A stretch of DNA of 44,783 nt from an uncultured Enterobacteriaceae bacterium (GCA_936920625.1 CAKZHC010000004.1:1-44783), one strand, 5' to 3'; positions 1 to 8,220 are shown, counted from the stretch's first letter. Program-made: numbers and translations. Notes: generated from the sequence alone by a model not told the origin.

Positions 1-5
1 GGCGC

Positions 6-40
6 AGTCAATCCATTTTTTTACTTTCCCTCCCACTCAT
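6..40 (-). promoter_or_regulatory. possible start of an rRNA operon P1 promoter at the window edge
   Basis: Read leftward, an A-rich stretch (AAAGTAAAAAAATGGA) leads into TTGACT, a good -35 hexamer of the kind found in rrn P1 promoters; the window ends before any -10. In E. coli an rRNA operon lies directly downstream of murI in this orientation, which makes the reading plausible. Positions 41-123 show nothing else. Confidence 0.3.
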
Positions 41-123
41 TTCCATTACGCGCAATAAATAGTCATTGGGAAATTGTTCATTACTTACTAGCGATTAAAT
101 GTAGGGCTCGGGTTGATTGTTTT

Positions 124-990
124 TTACAAATTATCGGATCTGATGACCAGCTCTTCGAGCTCATTAAAGCCGTAACATTTTAGAGCAGGCAGTAATTGCT
201 CACTCTTTTCATCTATTTTTGAACAGAATGCGCGGCTGGCATCATTTGAGGTAGCAGATGGGGCTTCGTTTGCCAGTAGCCAGACAACCCGACGCGCAAT
301 CGCCCCGCCTGAGTCTATGAGATGGGTGGCGGCGGGTAAAACAGCCCGTAGTTCAATACTGAGCAAGGGAAAATGCGTACAGCCAAGCACTACGGTATCA
401 GGAGGTACAGCCATAGATAACCATGGGCGCAGAATATGACGAATATCTTTAAGCGGCACGGGATAGCCGCGTATCTTTTCTTCCGCCAGCTCCACTAGCT
501 CTGCGGAGCCCAACATCACAGTTTTACATTCGCTGGCAAAGCGTGTTATCAGATCAAGCGTATAAGCGCGGGCAATAGTACCATGCGTTGCAAGAAGTCC
601 AATTACGCCATTTTGCGTCAGGCATGCTGCCGGTTTAATTGCCGGGACAACACCAATAACGGGAAAAGCGAACCTTTCGCGTAGTGCTGGTAATGTCACA
701 GTGCTGGCAGTATTACAGGCTATTATCACCAGGGACAATGGATAACGCTGTGAAATAGCCCTCACGATTTTTATTACCCGATCGACAATGAACGGCTCAG
801 ACTTTTCCCCATAAGGAAAAGCTTCGTTATCGAAAGCGTAGAGGAAATGAAGGTCCGGAAGCAGTGACCGAACCTCTTCATACACTGAAAGTCCACCCAC
901 GCCAGAATCGAAGATCAATACGCTCGATCGATAACTAGAAGCTATAGCTGGCGCTGAAGGAGTAATCCCGTCCCGGAGTCTGGTAGCCAT
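124..990 (-). CDS. murI: glutamate racemase MurI
   Basis: Cytoplasmic enzyme that converts L-glutamate to D-glutamate for peptidoglycan. The 288-aa protein closely follows E. coli MurI. DSGVGG is at residues 28-33, the first catalytic cysteine is C92 in ACNTAS, and the second is near residue 204 in GCTHFP. The start is set at MATRLRD because this matches the E. coli N-terminus; an ATG 15 codons upstream is in frame but adds unrelated residues. The first 56 bp overlap the end of btuB in another frame, as in E. coli, so the pair is probably co-transcribed and translationally coupled. Confidence 0.95.
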   Translation of the reverse strand: MATRLRDGITPSAPAIASSYRSSVLIFDSGVGGLSVYEEVRSLLPDLHFLYAFDNEAFPYGEKSEPFIVDRVIKIVRAISQRYPLSLVIIACNTASTVTLPALRERFAFPVIGVVPAIKPAACLTQNGVIGLLATHGTIARAYTLDLITRFASECKTVMLGSAELVELAEEKIRGYPVPLKDIRHILRPWLSMAVPPDTVVLGCTHFPLLSIELRAVLPAATHLIDSGGAIARRVVWLLANEAPSATSNDASRAFCSKIDEKSEQLLPALKCYGFNELEELVIRSDNL

Positions 991-2815
991 ACGCCGTCTC
1001 GTAATTTTTATTAAGCAGATTAGCGATTCTAACATGAATTATCAGGGCAGACATTACAGGATATGCAACAGCGAGGTCCCACAGGCTGACGCCTCCGAAA
1101 TTTACAGTCCGGTTTGAGAAAGTATTAAAATCAGTATCATAGCGCTGCCCCAGATAGTGATAAGTCAGAGACCACTCCAGATCACCAGTAGTCAGGTCCA
1201 GCTGATATTTTACCTGCTGCCTGGCCCGTCGCATCAGTCGCTGGTTCGTTTTTGCATCACGCGCATCAACATAATCCCAGGAAATCTGGTGGCTGAATGG
1301 TTCAGTATCAAAAGACGCTTTTGCTTCAATACCTTTGATACCCGCCTGGTTAATATTGTAGTAGCGGTTCTTGATTAAATCATAATCGATCAGATGGTTA
1401 ATATCATTCCGGTAACCGGATATCCGCCAGTCTACCGGGCCAGAGATGCCTTCAACGCCTCTTTCCCACTGTTTACTTTCTTCCGGGGCCAGACCAGGGT
1501 TACCGCCCAGGCTGCCATATAACTGAACAAGCTTAGGTGCTTTAAACGCCGTTCCATAAGACGCAAAGAGACGATAGCCAGAAACAAATTCCCATGCTAT
1601 CCCACTCTGCCAAGTACTGTGCCAACCGAACTGAGTATTATTATCCCGCCGTAAGGCACCTTCCAGCGTCACGTGCTGCAGCTGCTGTTGCGTAGTGACA
1701 TAAAAACCAGCATCACGCTGCTGCGTCCTTACCTTCATATTACTAGTGCCCGGCTCAGTAGTCTGTTTTTGCCAGTCAGCACCGGCACTGATCGCACCAT
1801 TGCCAGTTTGCAGGGTATTGCCCCATTGCATGGTGTACTGTTTGCTATTATCCAGTGAGGTTATCGGGCTGTAAGTTCCAAGACGCGGATCGTAATTATA
1901 GTCTTTAGTATGGCTGTAACTGGCAATCCATTGCGAGGAATAAGTCCCACGGGTAAAACGCAGACCGCTGTCCCAACGCTGACTGTAAAGCTGGCGGATA
2001 TCGGGCAAGCCAGTAATACCTGTGGCTTTATCACTCCGATACATGCCGTCATAGGCCGTGCGATTATCAAAACCATAACCGCGGACAAACCCGCTCCATT
2101 CATCACTAAATTGATGCTCCAGCCCGCCGTATAGCGTTTTGCCCATAAAACCATCGCGATCCCGTTGCGCCGGATTACCATAAGCATCGGGTAATCCGGC
2201 GACGATGTCATAACCTTTGGTATAGGTGTAATTCCCTGCCAGTGTCAGAGAGGTGACACTGCTCAGCTCTTGCCGGGATGAGATATCGTAAGACTGATAT
2301 CCATTTGACCCCATTGTGGCCGTAAGCGTTGACCCCTTGGTATTGCGTTTAGTAATGATATTTACTACGCCACCGATTGCATCAGATCCATATACTGCTG
2401 AACGGGCACCACGGGTATATTCAATACGCTGAACCAGCGACAGTGGAATCTGGCTAAGATCCGAAGAGCCACTAATACCTGCCTGGTTGAGCCGGATACC
2501 ATCAATCAGGATTAGCACATGATCAGAGTTAGTGCCCCTGATAAATAAAGAACTCTTCTGGCCTAATCCACCATTTTGGGAAATATCTGTTCCTGGCAGA
2601 CGGCGCATAACATCCGTCAGGCTATTAGCCTGCCAACGGTCAATCTCTTCCCGGGTAACTACCGTAGTGGGAGCCAGCACAGAAGAAAGCGGTTGGGTAA
2701 AACGATGAGCAGTTACGATTATGGCGTCATCACTATTTTCTTTTGCAAAAACAGAAGGCGCGTAAAGGGCAACAAAGGTAGTATTTAGTGCGCACAACGA
2801 CGCTTTTCTTATCAT
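935..2815 (-). CDS. btuB: vitamin B12 TonB-dependent outer membrane receptor BtuB
   Basis: Outer-membrane beta-barrel that binds cobalamin and imports it using TonB energy. The 626-aa protein has a signal peptide of about 24 residues ending VFA, a TonB box near residues 29-37 (DDAIIVTA), then the plug domain with LIDGIR and VYGSDAIGGVVNIIT, and a barrel ending SASYSF with the C-terminal Phe expected of outer-membrane proteins. It is slightly longer than E. coli BtuB and has no visible lesion. The 3' end overlaps murI. The upstream leader does not show a clear B12 riboswitch, so control may differ from E. coli. Confidence 0.95.
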   Translation of the reverse strand: MIRKASLCALNTTFVALYAPSVFAKENSDDAIIVTAHRFTQPLSSVLAPTTVVTREEIDRWQANSLTDVMRRLPGTDISQNGGLGQKSSLFIRGTNSDHVLILIDGIRLNQAGISGSSDLSQIPLSLVQRIEYTRGARSAVYGSDAIGGVVNIITKRNTKGSTLTATMGSNGYQSYDISSRQELSSVTSLTLAGNYTYTKGYDIVAGLPDAYGNPAQRDRDGFMGKTLYGGLEHQFSDEWSGFVRGYGFDNRTAYDGMYRSDKATGITGLPDIRQLYSQRWDSGLRFTRGTYSSQWIASYSHTKDYNYDPRLGTYSPITSLDNSKQYTMQWGNTLQTGNGAISAGADWQKQTTEPGTSNMKVRTQQRDAGFYVTTQQQLQHVTLEGALRRDNNTQFGWHSTWQSGIAWEFVSGYRLFASYGTAFKAPKLVQLYGSLGGNPGLAPEESKQWERGVEGISGPVDWRISGYRNDINHLIDYDLIKNRYYNINQAGIKGIEAKASFDTEPFSHQISWDYVDARDAKTNQRLMRRARQQVKYQLDLTTGDLEWSLTYHYLGQRYDTDFNTFSNRTVNFGGVSLWDLAVAYPVMSALIIHVRIANLLNKNYETAYGYQTPGRDYSFSASYSF

Positions 2816-3060
2816 CAGTTAAAACATCCACAGTATGGATTTAAGGCAATTAGAGAAAGATAAAGGGTCTGGCACAGGCACACCCTGCATCATGGCGCTA
2901 AACCTTCGCCAGCAGATCCTTTTGATCATCATGGCAAGCTGTACTGGCGTGCAGTATACTGAAATTCTTATCTGATTTTCTAATTAAAAGGATTAGTATG
3001 TGCTGGCTATAGTTGCAGAGCCGGCATATCAATATTTCCCGTCATCCATGCTGGACATAA
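2816..3060 (-). promoter_or_regulatory. btuB leader; cobalamin riboswitch not recognisable
   Basis: In E. coli this spot holds a leader of about 240 nt with a cobalamin riboswitch. Here only the end near btuB resembles the E. coli leader (TGTGGATGTTTTAA). Reading leftward from 3060 there is GGGAAATATTGATATGCCGG and then CTCTGCAACTATAGCC, which loosely recalls the GGGAA...CCGG...GCNACTGT core. I could not find the GCCACTG B12 box or build the surrounding helices. The element is either decayed or strongly divergent. Confidence 0.35.
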
Positions 3061-3111
3061 TTGGCCAGCTCCTTACAATCCTGCGTCATTTATCGCTTAT
3101 TAAAAATCACT

Positions 3112-4236
3112 ATGACCCCCAGTAACCTGCCAATAGAAAATTATGATCTGCAGTTAGCAGAAAAAGTAGATCGCCTTACTACACTGATGTCTCCATTTAA
3201 TACACAAAACATTGACGTGTATCGCTCCCCTGTTTGCCACTATCGCATGCGTGCCGAATTTCGTATCTGGCATGATGGCAGCGATCTTTATCACATCATT
3301 TTTGATAAGCAAACCCGCCAGTTTGATAAGCAAACCCGCCAGCGAATTCGGGTTGATGAGTTTCCTGCGGCCAGCCTGCTAATTAATCGTTTGATGACAC
3401 GAATAATCGGGCTGATACGTGAAAATTCACTTTTACGCTGTAAGTTGTTTCAAATTGATTACCTCTCTACTCTGAGCGGACAAATACTGATTACACTGCT
3501 TTACCATCGCAAATTAGATCACGACTGGCAGACACAGGCCATCCATTTGCGCAATACGTTACGTTGCGAGGGTTTTGAATTACAGCTTATAGGTCGTGCG
3601 AGTAAAACTAAAATCTGTCTTGACAGGGATTATGTTGATGAAGTGCTGCCAGTAGCAGGGCACAGGCTAACTTATCGTCAGATTGAAAACAGCTTCACAC
3701 AGCCTAATGCCATGGTTAACATCCAGATGCTGGAATGGGCACTTAACGTTACTGCCGGCTCCTGTGGTGATCTGACAGAACTCTACTGCGGCAATGGCAA
3801 TTTCTCACTCGCGCTGGCCCGCAACTTTCACCGGGTACTGGCTACTGAAATTGCTGCACCTTCAGTAGCAGTTGCTCAGCACAATATTGCCGTCAATAAT
3901 ATCGACAACGTCAAAATTATTCGTATGGCCGCAGAAGAGTTTGCGATGGCAATGCGGGGTGAGAAGCTGTTTAACCGCCTACAGGGCATTGATTTGGCAG
4001 GCTATCAATGTAAAACGATTCTTGTTGATCCACCGCGCAGTGGCCTTGATGAAGCAACCGTGAAGCTGGTTCGGGGATACCCTCGCATACTATACATATC
4101 GTGTAACCCGGAATCGCTTTGTCGGGACTTACTACACTTAGATCAGTCCCACGTTGTACGCCACGTGGCACTATTTGATCAGTTCCCTTATACCCATCAT
4201 CTGGAGTGTGGCGTGGTGCTGGAGAGCAAAACATGA
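3112..4236 (+). CDS. trmA: tRNA (uracil-5-)-methyltransferase TrmA
   Basis: SAM-dependent enzyme that makes m5U54 in the T-loop of tRNA. The 374-aa protein aligns along its length with E. coli TrmA (366 aa): SAM site ELYCGNGNFSLALA, VDPPRSG, and nucleophile C331 in ISCNPE. The start is set at MTPSNLP to match the family; an upstream in-frame TTG at 3061 is rejected. Residues 64-70 (FDKQTRQ) are repeated exactly at 71-77, which adds seven residues that E. coli lacks. It is transcribed away from btuB. Its stop is the left edge of the accessory island, whereas in E. coli yijD follows. Confidence 0.93.
   Translation: MTPSNLPIENYDLQLAEKVDRLTTLMSPFNTQNIDVYRSPVCHYRMRAEFRIWHDGSDLYHIIFDKQTRQFDKQTRQRIRVDEFPAASLLINRLMTRIIGLIRENSLLRCKLFQIDYLSTLSGQILITLLYHRKLDHDWQTQAIHLRNTLRCEGFELQLIGRASKTKICLDRDYVDEVLPVAGHRLTYRQIENSFTQPNAMVNIQMLEWALNVTAGSCGDLTELYCGNGNFSLALARNFHRVLATEIAAPSVAVAQHNIAVNNIDNVKIIRMAAEEFAMAMRGEKLFNRLQGIDLAGYQCKTILVDPPRSGLDEATVKLVRGYPRILYISCNPESLCRDLLHLDQSHVVRHVALFDQFPYTHHLECGVVLESKT
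3301..3342 (+). repeat. perfect 21-bp in-frame tandem duplication in trmA
   Basis: The 21-bp unit beginning TTTGATAAGCAAACCC occurs twice back to back with no mismatch. It duplicates FDKQTRQ in a loop just before the conserved RIRVD segment. The lack of divergence points to a recent slippage or unequal crossover event. Confidence 0.9.
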
Positions 4237-4704
4237 ATCAGGTCTGTCGTTTCGGGTGTATACCGCAGAATGAGGCCACGGCAAAAGCACCAAGGCAAAG
4301 TTCAAAACTACGCAAAGCGGGTCTGGCCGCATTTGACCATTCTATCTGAATGAGTGACAGTCAATCGCTCATAGCAAATCAACAGGGTGCATTATTTTTT
4401 CCGACAAACACAAAAAGAGGCATTTACCACTGCTTCAGTATCTCCGACACAGACTAACGCTGGAAATATTTGCATAACAACCCGCTGGGCATACCTGGTT
4501 AATGCAATAACCATCTGGTTTTGCTTCTTATGGCTGAATAATCACCACACTGAAGATAAAATTAGTCTCTGTGACTATATTAGCTGGATAAAATCATTTA
4601 ATATTTTTTTGTTTTATGCCAGAAAACAGTACAGATATCACAGTCTATTAGCCAATATAGATGAAGATAATTTTGGCGAAAATATATCATACAAGGAAAT
4701 ACTG
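4237..4704. other. island left edge and queC upstream region
   Basis: No recognisable gene. A 37-codon frame starts at 4232 overlapping the trmA stop (ATGA) and resembles nothing I know. From 4387 the frame of queC stays open for 106 codons before the real queC start. The translation includes a hydrophobic stretch (AITIWFCFLWL) but no known domain, so I treat it as untranslated. Base composition falls to clearly AT-rich after about 4500, consistent with acquired DNA. No integrase, tRNA or attachment repeat is visible at this edge. Confidence 0.5.
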
Positions 4705-5403
4705 ATGAATAAACCAAGCGCTGTTGTGGTTTTTAGTGGCGGACAGGACTCTACAACTTGTCTGCTAAAAGCTATGAGGGATTACGATAAAGTTCATTGC
4801 TTAACCTTCAATTACGGCCAAAAACACTCAATGGAACTTGAAGCAGCGAGTAACATAACAAAGATGCTCAACATCAAATCACACAAAATTATTGATATTG
4901 GCATTCTGAATGAACTTGCTGCAAGCAGCCTGACCAGAAATGATATAGAGATACCCGAGTACTCAGATCTTGGAGAAGGTGAAATACCTTCTACATTTGT
5001 TCCAGGACGTAACATTGTTTTTCTCACATTTGCTGCAATTTATGCTTATCAGCTTCAGGCAGATACCGTGATAACGGGTACATGCGAAACAGACTTTTCG
5101 AACTATCCTGATTGCAGGAATGAATTTATAATTGCACTTAATCAGGCTGTAACTCTCGGATTAAATAAAAAAATTAAATTAGAAACTCCGCTTATGTGGC
5201 TGACAAAAGCGGAAACATGGGCTTTAGCGGACTTACTCGGCAAACTGGATTTCGTTATCAATGAAACACTGACATGCTATAATGGAGTCAAAAGTTATGG
5301 CTGCGGTAAATGTCATGCATGTCACTTGCGTCATAGAGGACTTAATGAATATCTTAACGATAAAGATAGCGTGACCAAAAGTCTGCTTGAAAAGCAAATT
5401 TGA
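4705..5403 (+). CDS. queC: 7-cyano-7-deazaguanine synthase QueC
   Basis: Cytoplasmic ATP-dependent enzyme that turns 7-carboxy-7-deazaguanine into preQ0, the precursor of queuosine in tRNA and of some deazaguanine DNA modifications. The 232-aa protein has the PP-loop FSGGQDSTTCL (residues 9-19), then STFVPGRN, TGTCETDFSNYPDCR and the C-terminal zinc cluster CYNG...CGKCHAC. All key residues are present. The start is chosen at ATG 4705 because AAGGA lies 7 bases upstream and the protein then matches family length. Codon use is much more AT-rich than in neighbouring core genes. Enterobacteria normally carry queC elsewhere, so this may be an acquired or second copy. Known anti-phage systems use QueC relatives, but this one looks canonical. 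Confidence 0.93.
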   Translation: MNKPSAVVVFSGGQDSTTCLLKAMRDYDKVHCLTFNYGQKHSMELEAASNITKMLNIKSHKIIDIGILNELAASSLTRNDIEIPEYSDLGEGEIPSTFVPGRNIVFLTFAAIYAYQLQADTVITGTCETDFSNYPDCRNEFIIALNQAVTLGLNKKIKLETPLMWLTKAETWALADLLGKLDFVINETLTCYNGVKSYGCGKCHACHLRHRGLNEYLNDKDSVTKSLLEKQI

Positions 5404-5418
5404 TACTTTCTTCATATG

Positions 5419-5439
5419 GGTATCTGTTAAACAGATACC
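5419..5439 (+). terminator. hairpin after queC
   Basis: GGTATCTG and CAGATACC form an 8-bp perfect stem around TTAAA, 16 bases after the queC stop. It is not followed by a real T-run, so termination would be weak or factor-assisted. Confidence 0.45.
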
Positions 5440-5740
5440 TTGCACTATGTGCTGATAATCCCTCAGCTATCGTATAAATATTTTATAATCGACTCAAAAG
5501 TTGCCCTGTTTACTACTTTGTCCGCAAACAGACATCTGCAAAACGGTTAAACAGATAAAAAAATCACCACAAATTAATGCCATTGTTGCACTTGAAATAA
5601 CCATGATAAAAATCAAGGTTACTGACTATTATTTTGCAGGATGCCGCATACGGTAATTAATTAGCTGGGCACACAGGGGAAAGTTGCAGGGCAATTGTTA
5701 ATAACCAATTTTTTTCAACGAGGATTAAAAATTTCAGCCC

Positions 5741-5764
5741 GCCCTGATTATTGATAATCAGGGC
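5741..5764 (-). terminator. hairpin downstream of beta-helix gene, copy 1
   Basis: GCCCTGATTA and TAATCAGGGC form a perfect 10-bp stem with loop TTGA. Read leftward it is followed by a short T-stretch (GAAATTTTTAATC), so it can serve as terminator for the gene at 5876-6292. It is kept in copy 2 at 8827-8850 although the surrounding bases differ. Confidence 0.6.
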
Positions 5765-5875
5765 AGAGAATAATAATACAATATTATGTCACCCAGTGGT
5801 TACCCGACTTTTTTGCTGCGGGTAATGTGTTCTTGTTATTTTAATGTTGTGACATTATGCCCCGGTGATTTCCTC

Positions 5876-6292
5876 TCACTGCATTCCCTTAGCCGATATT
5901 CTGGCCTGGCCGGTTATTCTGGTACAACCGCCTATTTTTACATTATCGTATATCACCGCACAGCCGGATATTTTAGCATTACCAGACACGCTGGCATTAC
6001 CATAAACAGAAACATTACCTGATATGCAGGCGTAATCTGATACCCGCGCTTTACCACAAATTCGTGCTTTTCCGTAGACGATGGCATTTTCTGATATACA
6101 GGCGTCGTCGTAAATCCATGCATCATCAAATACCCATGCATCATCCTGATGACTTAAGTTGGCTTCCTTCTCGATCCAGCCGCCCAGATCGCCTTTTTGT
6201 ACATCACCAAACGATTTAAGCGCTTTGATCCGGTATAGTTTTTTATGCCCTATCACTCTGACCATTCTGGTGAGCATCTCATATTTTTTCAT
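5876..6292 (-). CDS. hexapeptide-repeat beta-helix protein, copy 1
   Basis: 138-aa protein of unknown function. After an N-terminal segment with KGDLGGWIE (residues 33-41), residues 52-135 form 14 consecutive six-residue repeats of the type A-x-[IV]-x-x-x (AWVFDD, AWIYDD, ACISEN and so on), the signature of a left-handed beta-helix. Similar proteins (YdcK-like) are common on prophages and accessory islands, and their role is unclear. No signal peptide. AGGA precedes the ATG by 8 bases. The protein is identical to the one encoded at 8962-9378. It is divergent from the regulator pseudogene at 6812 and has its own hairpin terminator, like a phage moron. The strong A-x-I periodicity leaves little doubt that it is coding. 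Confidence 0.75.
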   Translation of the reverse strand: MKKYEMLTRMVRVIGHKKLYRIKALKSFGDVQKGDLGGWIEKEANLSHQDDAWVFDDAWIYDDACISENAIVYGKARICGKARVSDYACISGNVSVYGNASVSGNAKISGCAVIYDNVKIGGCTRITGQARISAKGMQ

Positions 6293-6678
6293 ATATCACG
6301 TCCTGTATTCTGATGGGATATCAGCCTTTCCCGAAGAATGGCTCTGACGTTGTGGTAAGCCTCACGCTTCCTGGTGCTGGCGCGTGGTTCCGCTGCCGGA
6401 TGCCTACCACAACCCGGAACCATCCTCGTGTTCCGAAGAAAAATCTCAAAGTCTGATACTAAAACTATTTACTTACGTCAGACATCCGCACAAAGAGACA
6501 TCAATGCTGCACGTATGTATGTGCAATGCATGGATTACTACATTAGTTTCAGTCGCTATCGTTGCTTGATGACTCTGATCCGCGGTGGCATTTTTACCTG
6601 AACATTTTTAGTATCTCTGCAATTTTATCGTTCATAAATTCACCATATTAGATTCTTATTATCTTAAAATTTACTTAT

Positions 6679-6725
6679 TTGCAATTAAGTATCATTAATA
6701 AAATCATATATGCAATTTTATTGCA
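6679..6725. promoter_or_regulatory. putative operator: TGCAAT palindrome before the cassette 1 regulator
   Basis: TGCAAT-TTT-ATTGCA at 6711-6725 is a perfect 6-bp inverted repeat, and a further TTGCAAT half-site lies at 6679-6685. They sit in an AT-rich stretch 85-135 bases upstream of the HTH gene. A palindrome with the same TGCAA core occurs before the regulator at 9873. Autoregulation is inferred. Apart from these sites, 6293-6811 holds no recognisable gene. Confidence 0.4.
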
Positions 6726-6811
6726 ATAATACCTTTTAAATATCTCAAAAAAATTACTCTTTATTTTTAAAATCATTATGGCTACATTACTAATTTGCGT
6801 GGGAGGGCAAA

Positions 6812-7394
6812 ATGTTAGATACCATTAGGCAAGCGTTTGAAATGTTGCCGGGCAGCAACGGGAGCCAGTACACATGATGTGGTTGATTACATCAGAGCCA
6901 ATGCCAGAGGTGAGGAGATCTCTTATGCGACCTATACCCGCTGGGAGTCTGGCAGCTCTTCTCCTGCCCGTAAAACCCAAGTCATTTCAGAAGTATCTCG
7001 TTTTTTCAGAGACAATGGACTCCAGGTTGAACCCAAATAGATTCTGACAGGAGAAGGATTCCCTCCGCAATTTACTGAATACACAAGTCTTGATGAAGAC
7101 ACGCTATTCATTTTGGCAAGCAAAACACTGCCCAATGCCGAACTGGTGCAGGTGGGTGGTCAGTATGGTGAACCTTACATTAATTTTGGCGAGTTCTGTA
7201 TCATCTCTAAAGAAACAACTATTGACGGCAATCACAATAAACTATGTTATGTCAGGCATAATGAAGGAGTTGTAATAGGTGTGGTAACCATTCGTGATGA
7301 AACGAAGTTATCGGTTATGGGGAATACAGAACGCATCCTGGATAAAAGGAGTGTTATCGAATGCAGAAGAGTAAAATGGATTCAAAAGAGATAA
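6812..7394 (+). pseudogene. HTH regulator of cassette 1, disrupted by frameshift and amber stop
   Basis: The start ATG at 6812 has GGGAGGG four bases upstream. It encodes MLDTIRQAFEML, then one extra base near 6848-6852 throws translation out of frame to a TGA. The original frame continues as RAATGASTHDVVDYIRANAR through a helix-turn-helix region (SYATYTRWESGSSSP). A TAG at 7038-7040 then stands where the Trp of the usual W-[IL]-L-T-G-x-G linker belongs (here K-stop-ILTGEG). A C-terminal domain of about 100 residues follows (GEFCIIS, LSVMGN, ECRRVKWIQ). With both lesions undone the product would be 193 aa, close to the intact 183-aa regulator at 9873. The C-terminal part could still be translated from an internal start. 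Confidence 0.75.
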
Positions 7395-7462
7395 AAAGCG
7401 ACTTCCATAAATATTGTGCGGACGCCACCGTCCTTACCGATAAGTTAAAAAAATATAGCGAT
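7089..7462 (+). repeat. 374-bp tandem duplication, unit 1
   Basis: Begins CTTGATGAAGACACGCT inside the regulator and runs through its C-terminal domain, the overlapping start of the next gene and that gene's first ~29 codons. Unit 2 follows immediately with the same landmarks 374 bases later. The copies are clearly related but well diverged, so the event is old. Confidence 0.8.
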
Positions 7463-7768
7463 CTTGATGAAGACACGCTGTTCATTCTGGTCAGTCAAAC
7501 AATGCCGGATGCCGGGCTGATACAAGTGAGCGGCAGGTTTGGCGAACCTTTTGTTCATTGTGGAGAATTCTGTATTATCTCCAGCGAAAACAGTATCGAC
7601 AGCAATCATGGCAAACTGTGCTATATCCGGCACAAAGCTGGCATTAATATAGGTATAATCACTGTCTGTGATCAAAACAGACTGTCAGTTATGGGAAATG
7701 AAGCGCTCACTCTGGTCAAAGAGGATGTTATGGAATGCAGGAGGATCAAATGGATTCAAAAGAAATGA
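7376..7768 (+). CDS. chimeric small protein: start of the LuxR-like gene fused to the regulator C-domain
   Basis: 130-aa protein of unknown function. Residues 1-29 (MDSKEIKSDFHKY...DKLKK) match the N-terminus of the next gene (MDSKEMKSEFHQY...DKLEK). Residues from about 33 on (LDEDTLFIL to ECRRIKWIQKK) match the C-domain of the preceding regulator. The 374-bp duplication explains this exactly: 374 is not a multiple of three, so the second regulator C-domain is joined in frame to the overlapping downstream reading frame. It starts 19 bases before the previous stop, with GAAGAG as a weak ribosome site. It has no DNA-binding part, so it could act as a dimerisation or ligand decoy; that is speculation. 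Confidence 0.65.
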   Translation: MDSKEIKSDFHKYCADATVLTDKLKKYSDLDEDTLFILVSQTMPDAGLIQVSGRFGEPFVHCGEFCIISSENSIDSNHGKLCYIRHKAGINIGIITVCDQNRLSVMGNEALTLVKEDVMECRRIKWIQKK

Positions 7769-7836
7769 AGAGCGAGTTTCATCAATACAGTGTGGATGTA
7801 ATTAACTTTTTAGATAAATTAGAAAAAACCACCTAT
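7463..7836 (+). repeat. 374-bp tandem duplication, unit 2
   Basis: Second unit, starting with the same CTTGATGAAGACACGCT. It carries the same 19-base gene overlap (ECRRIKWIQKK stop over MDSKEMKSEF). The ribosome site within the overlap is stronger here (GGAGG) than in unit 1 (GAAGAG). Confidence 0.8.
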
Positions 7837-8220
7837 ATTTCTACACTACTATTCGTAAACAATTCACTTTCTGCTCATCAGAGTAACGGCTATGCAGACT
7901 GGAATCAGCGTTACTATCATGAAGGCCGATATAAAGACAGTCTGCTGTTCAAACTTGGTTTTGAGCTTATAAAAATTCGTCGTGGTGATGTCTCTACCAT
8001 AATATGGGATGACGCGCTTAAAACCGTCATCAGCAACCCCATTGATATCGAGCGCCGGAAACATAATATCTATCATGGTATTAGTTTTATTTATGGCTGC
8101 ACTGACCAGATTAGCATCGCCATTAATGTCTGCACAGGTAAGGAAACAGGCAAAGAGGAGTTTGAAGACCTCATTCTTCCGATGCGGTTTGTGCTTTTAA
8201 ATTATTTTAAGGACATGTAA
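7750..8220 (+). CDS. LuxR ligand-binding-domain-like protein without HTH
   Basis: 156-aa soluble protein. The start is fixed by GGAGG five bases before ATG 7750, inside the end of the previous gene. The spacing of YADWNQRYYHEGRYKDS (about residues 43-59), the TIIWDD motif and IYHGISF resembles the autoinducer-binding domain of LuxR-type receptors (Y/W...W...GI.hG pattern). The C-terminal DNA-binding half of LuxR is absent. Its stop overlaps the thioesterase start as TAATG, so the two are translationally coupled. The assignment rests on motif spacing alone; a PAS-like fold or unrelated protein is possible. Confidence 0.5.
   Translation: MDSKEMKSEFHQYSVDVINFLDKLEKTTYISTLLFVNNSLSAHQSNGYADWNQRYYHEGRYKDSLLFKLGFELIKIRRGDVSTIIWDDALKTVISNPIDIERRKHNIYHGISFIYGCTDQISIAINVCTGKETGKEEFEDLILPMRFVLLNYFKDM

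Larger units (their letters stand above)
5601..6421 (-). repeat. ~0.8 kb duplicated unit, copy 1
   Basis: This stretch recurs at 8684-9507. From about 5787 to 6400 the two copies are almost base-identical. The outer part, 5601-5786, has many substitutions and small indels between copies. The unit holds a complete leftward transcription unit: upstream region with inverted repeats GTTGTGGT/ACCACAAC and GGTTCCG/CGGAACC (6349-6421), the hexapeptide-repeat gene, and a hairpin. No terminal inverted repeats or transposase are present. Confidence 0.9.

Noticed and set aside
4387..4704. N-terminal extension of QueC by 106 residues
   Set aside because: A good ribosome site and exact family length favour ATG 4705. 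The extension has no domain and differs from all QueC proteins I know.
5786..6022. 78-codon rightward frame present in both copies of the duplicated unit (also 8872-9108)
   Set aside because: It runs antisense across the end of the hexapeptide-repeat gene. Its conservation follows from the duplication, and the A-x-I periodicity clearly belongs to the leftward gene.
6374..6601. Short overlapping frames, one giving a Hok-like 21-aa peptide (MLHVCMCNAW...)
   Set aside because: No ribosome site, no Hok signature and no antisense RNA features. The frames partly overlap the end of the duplicated unit.
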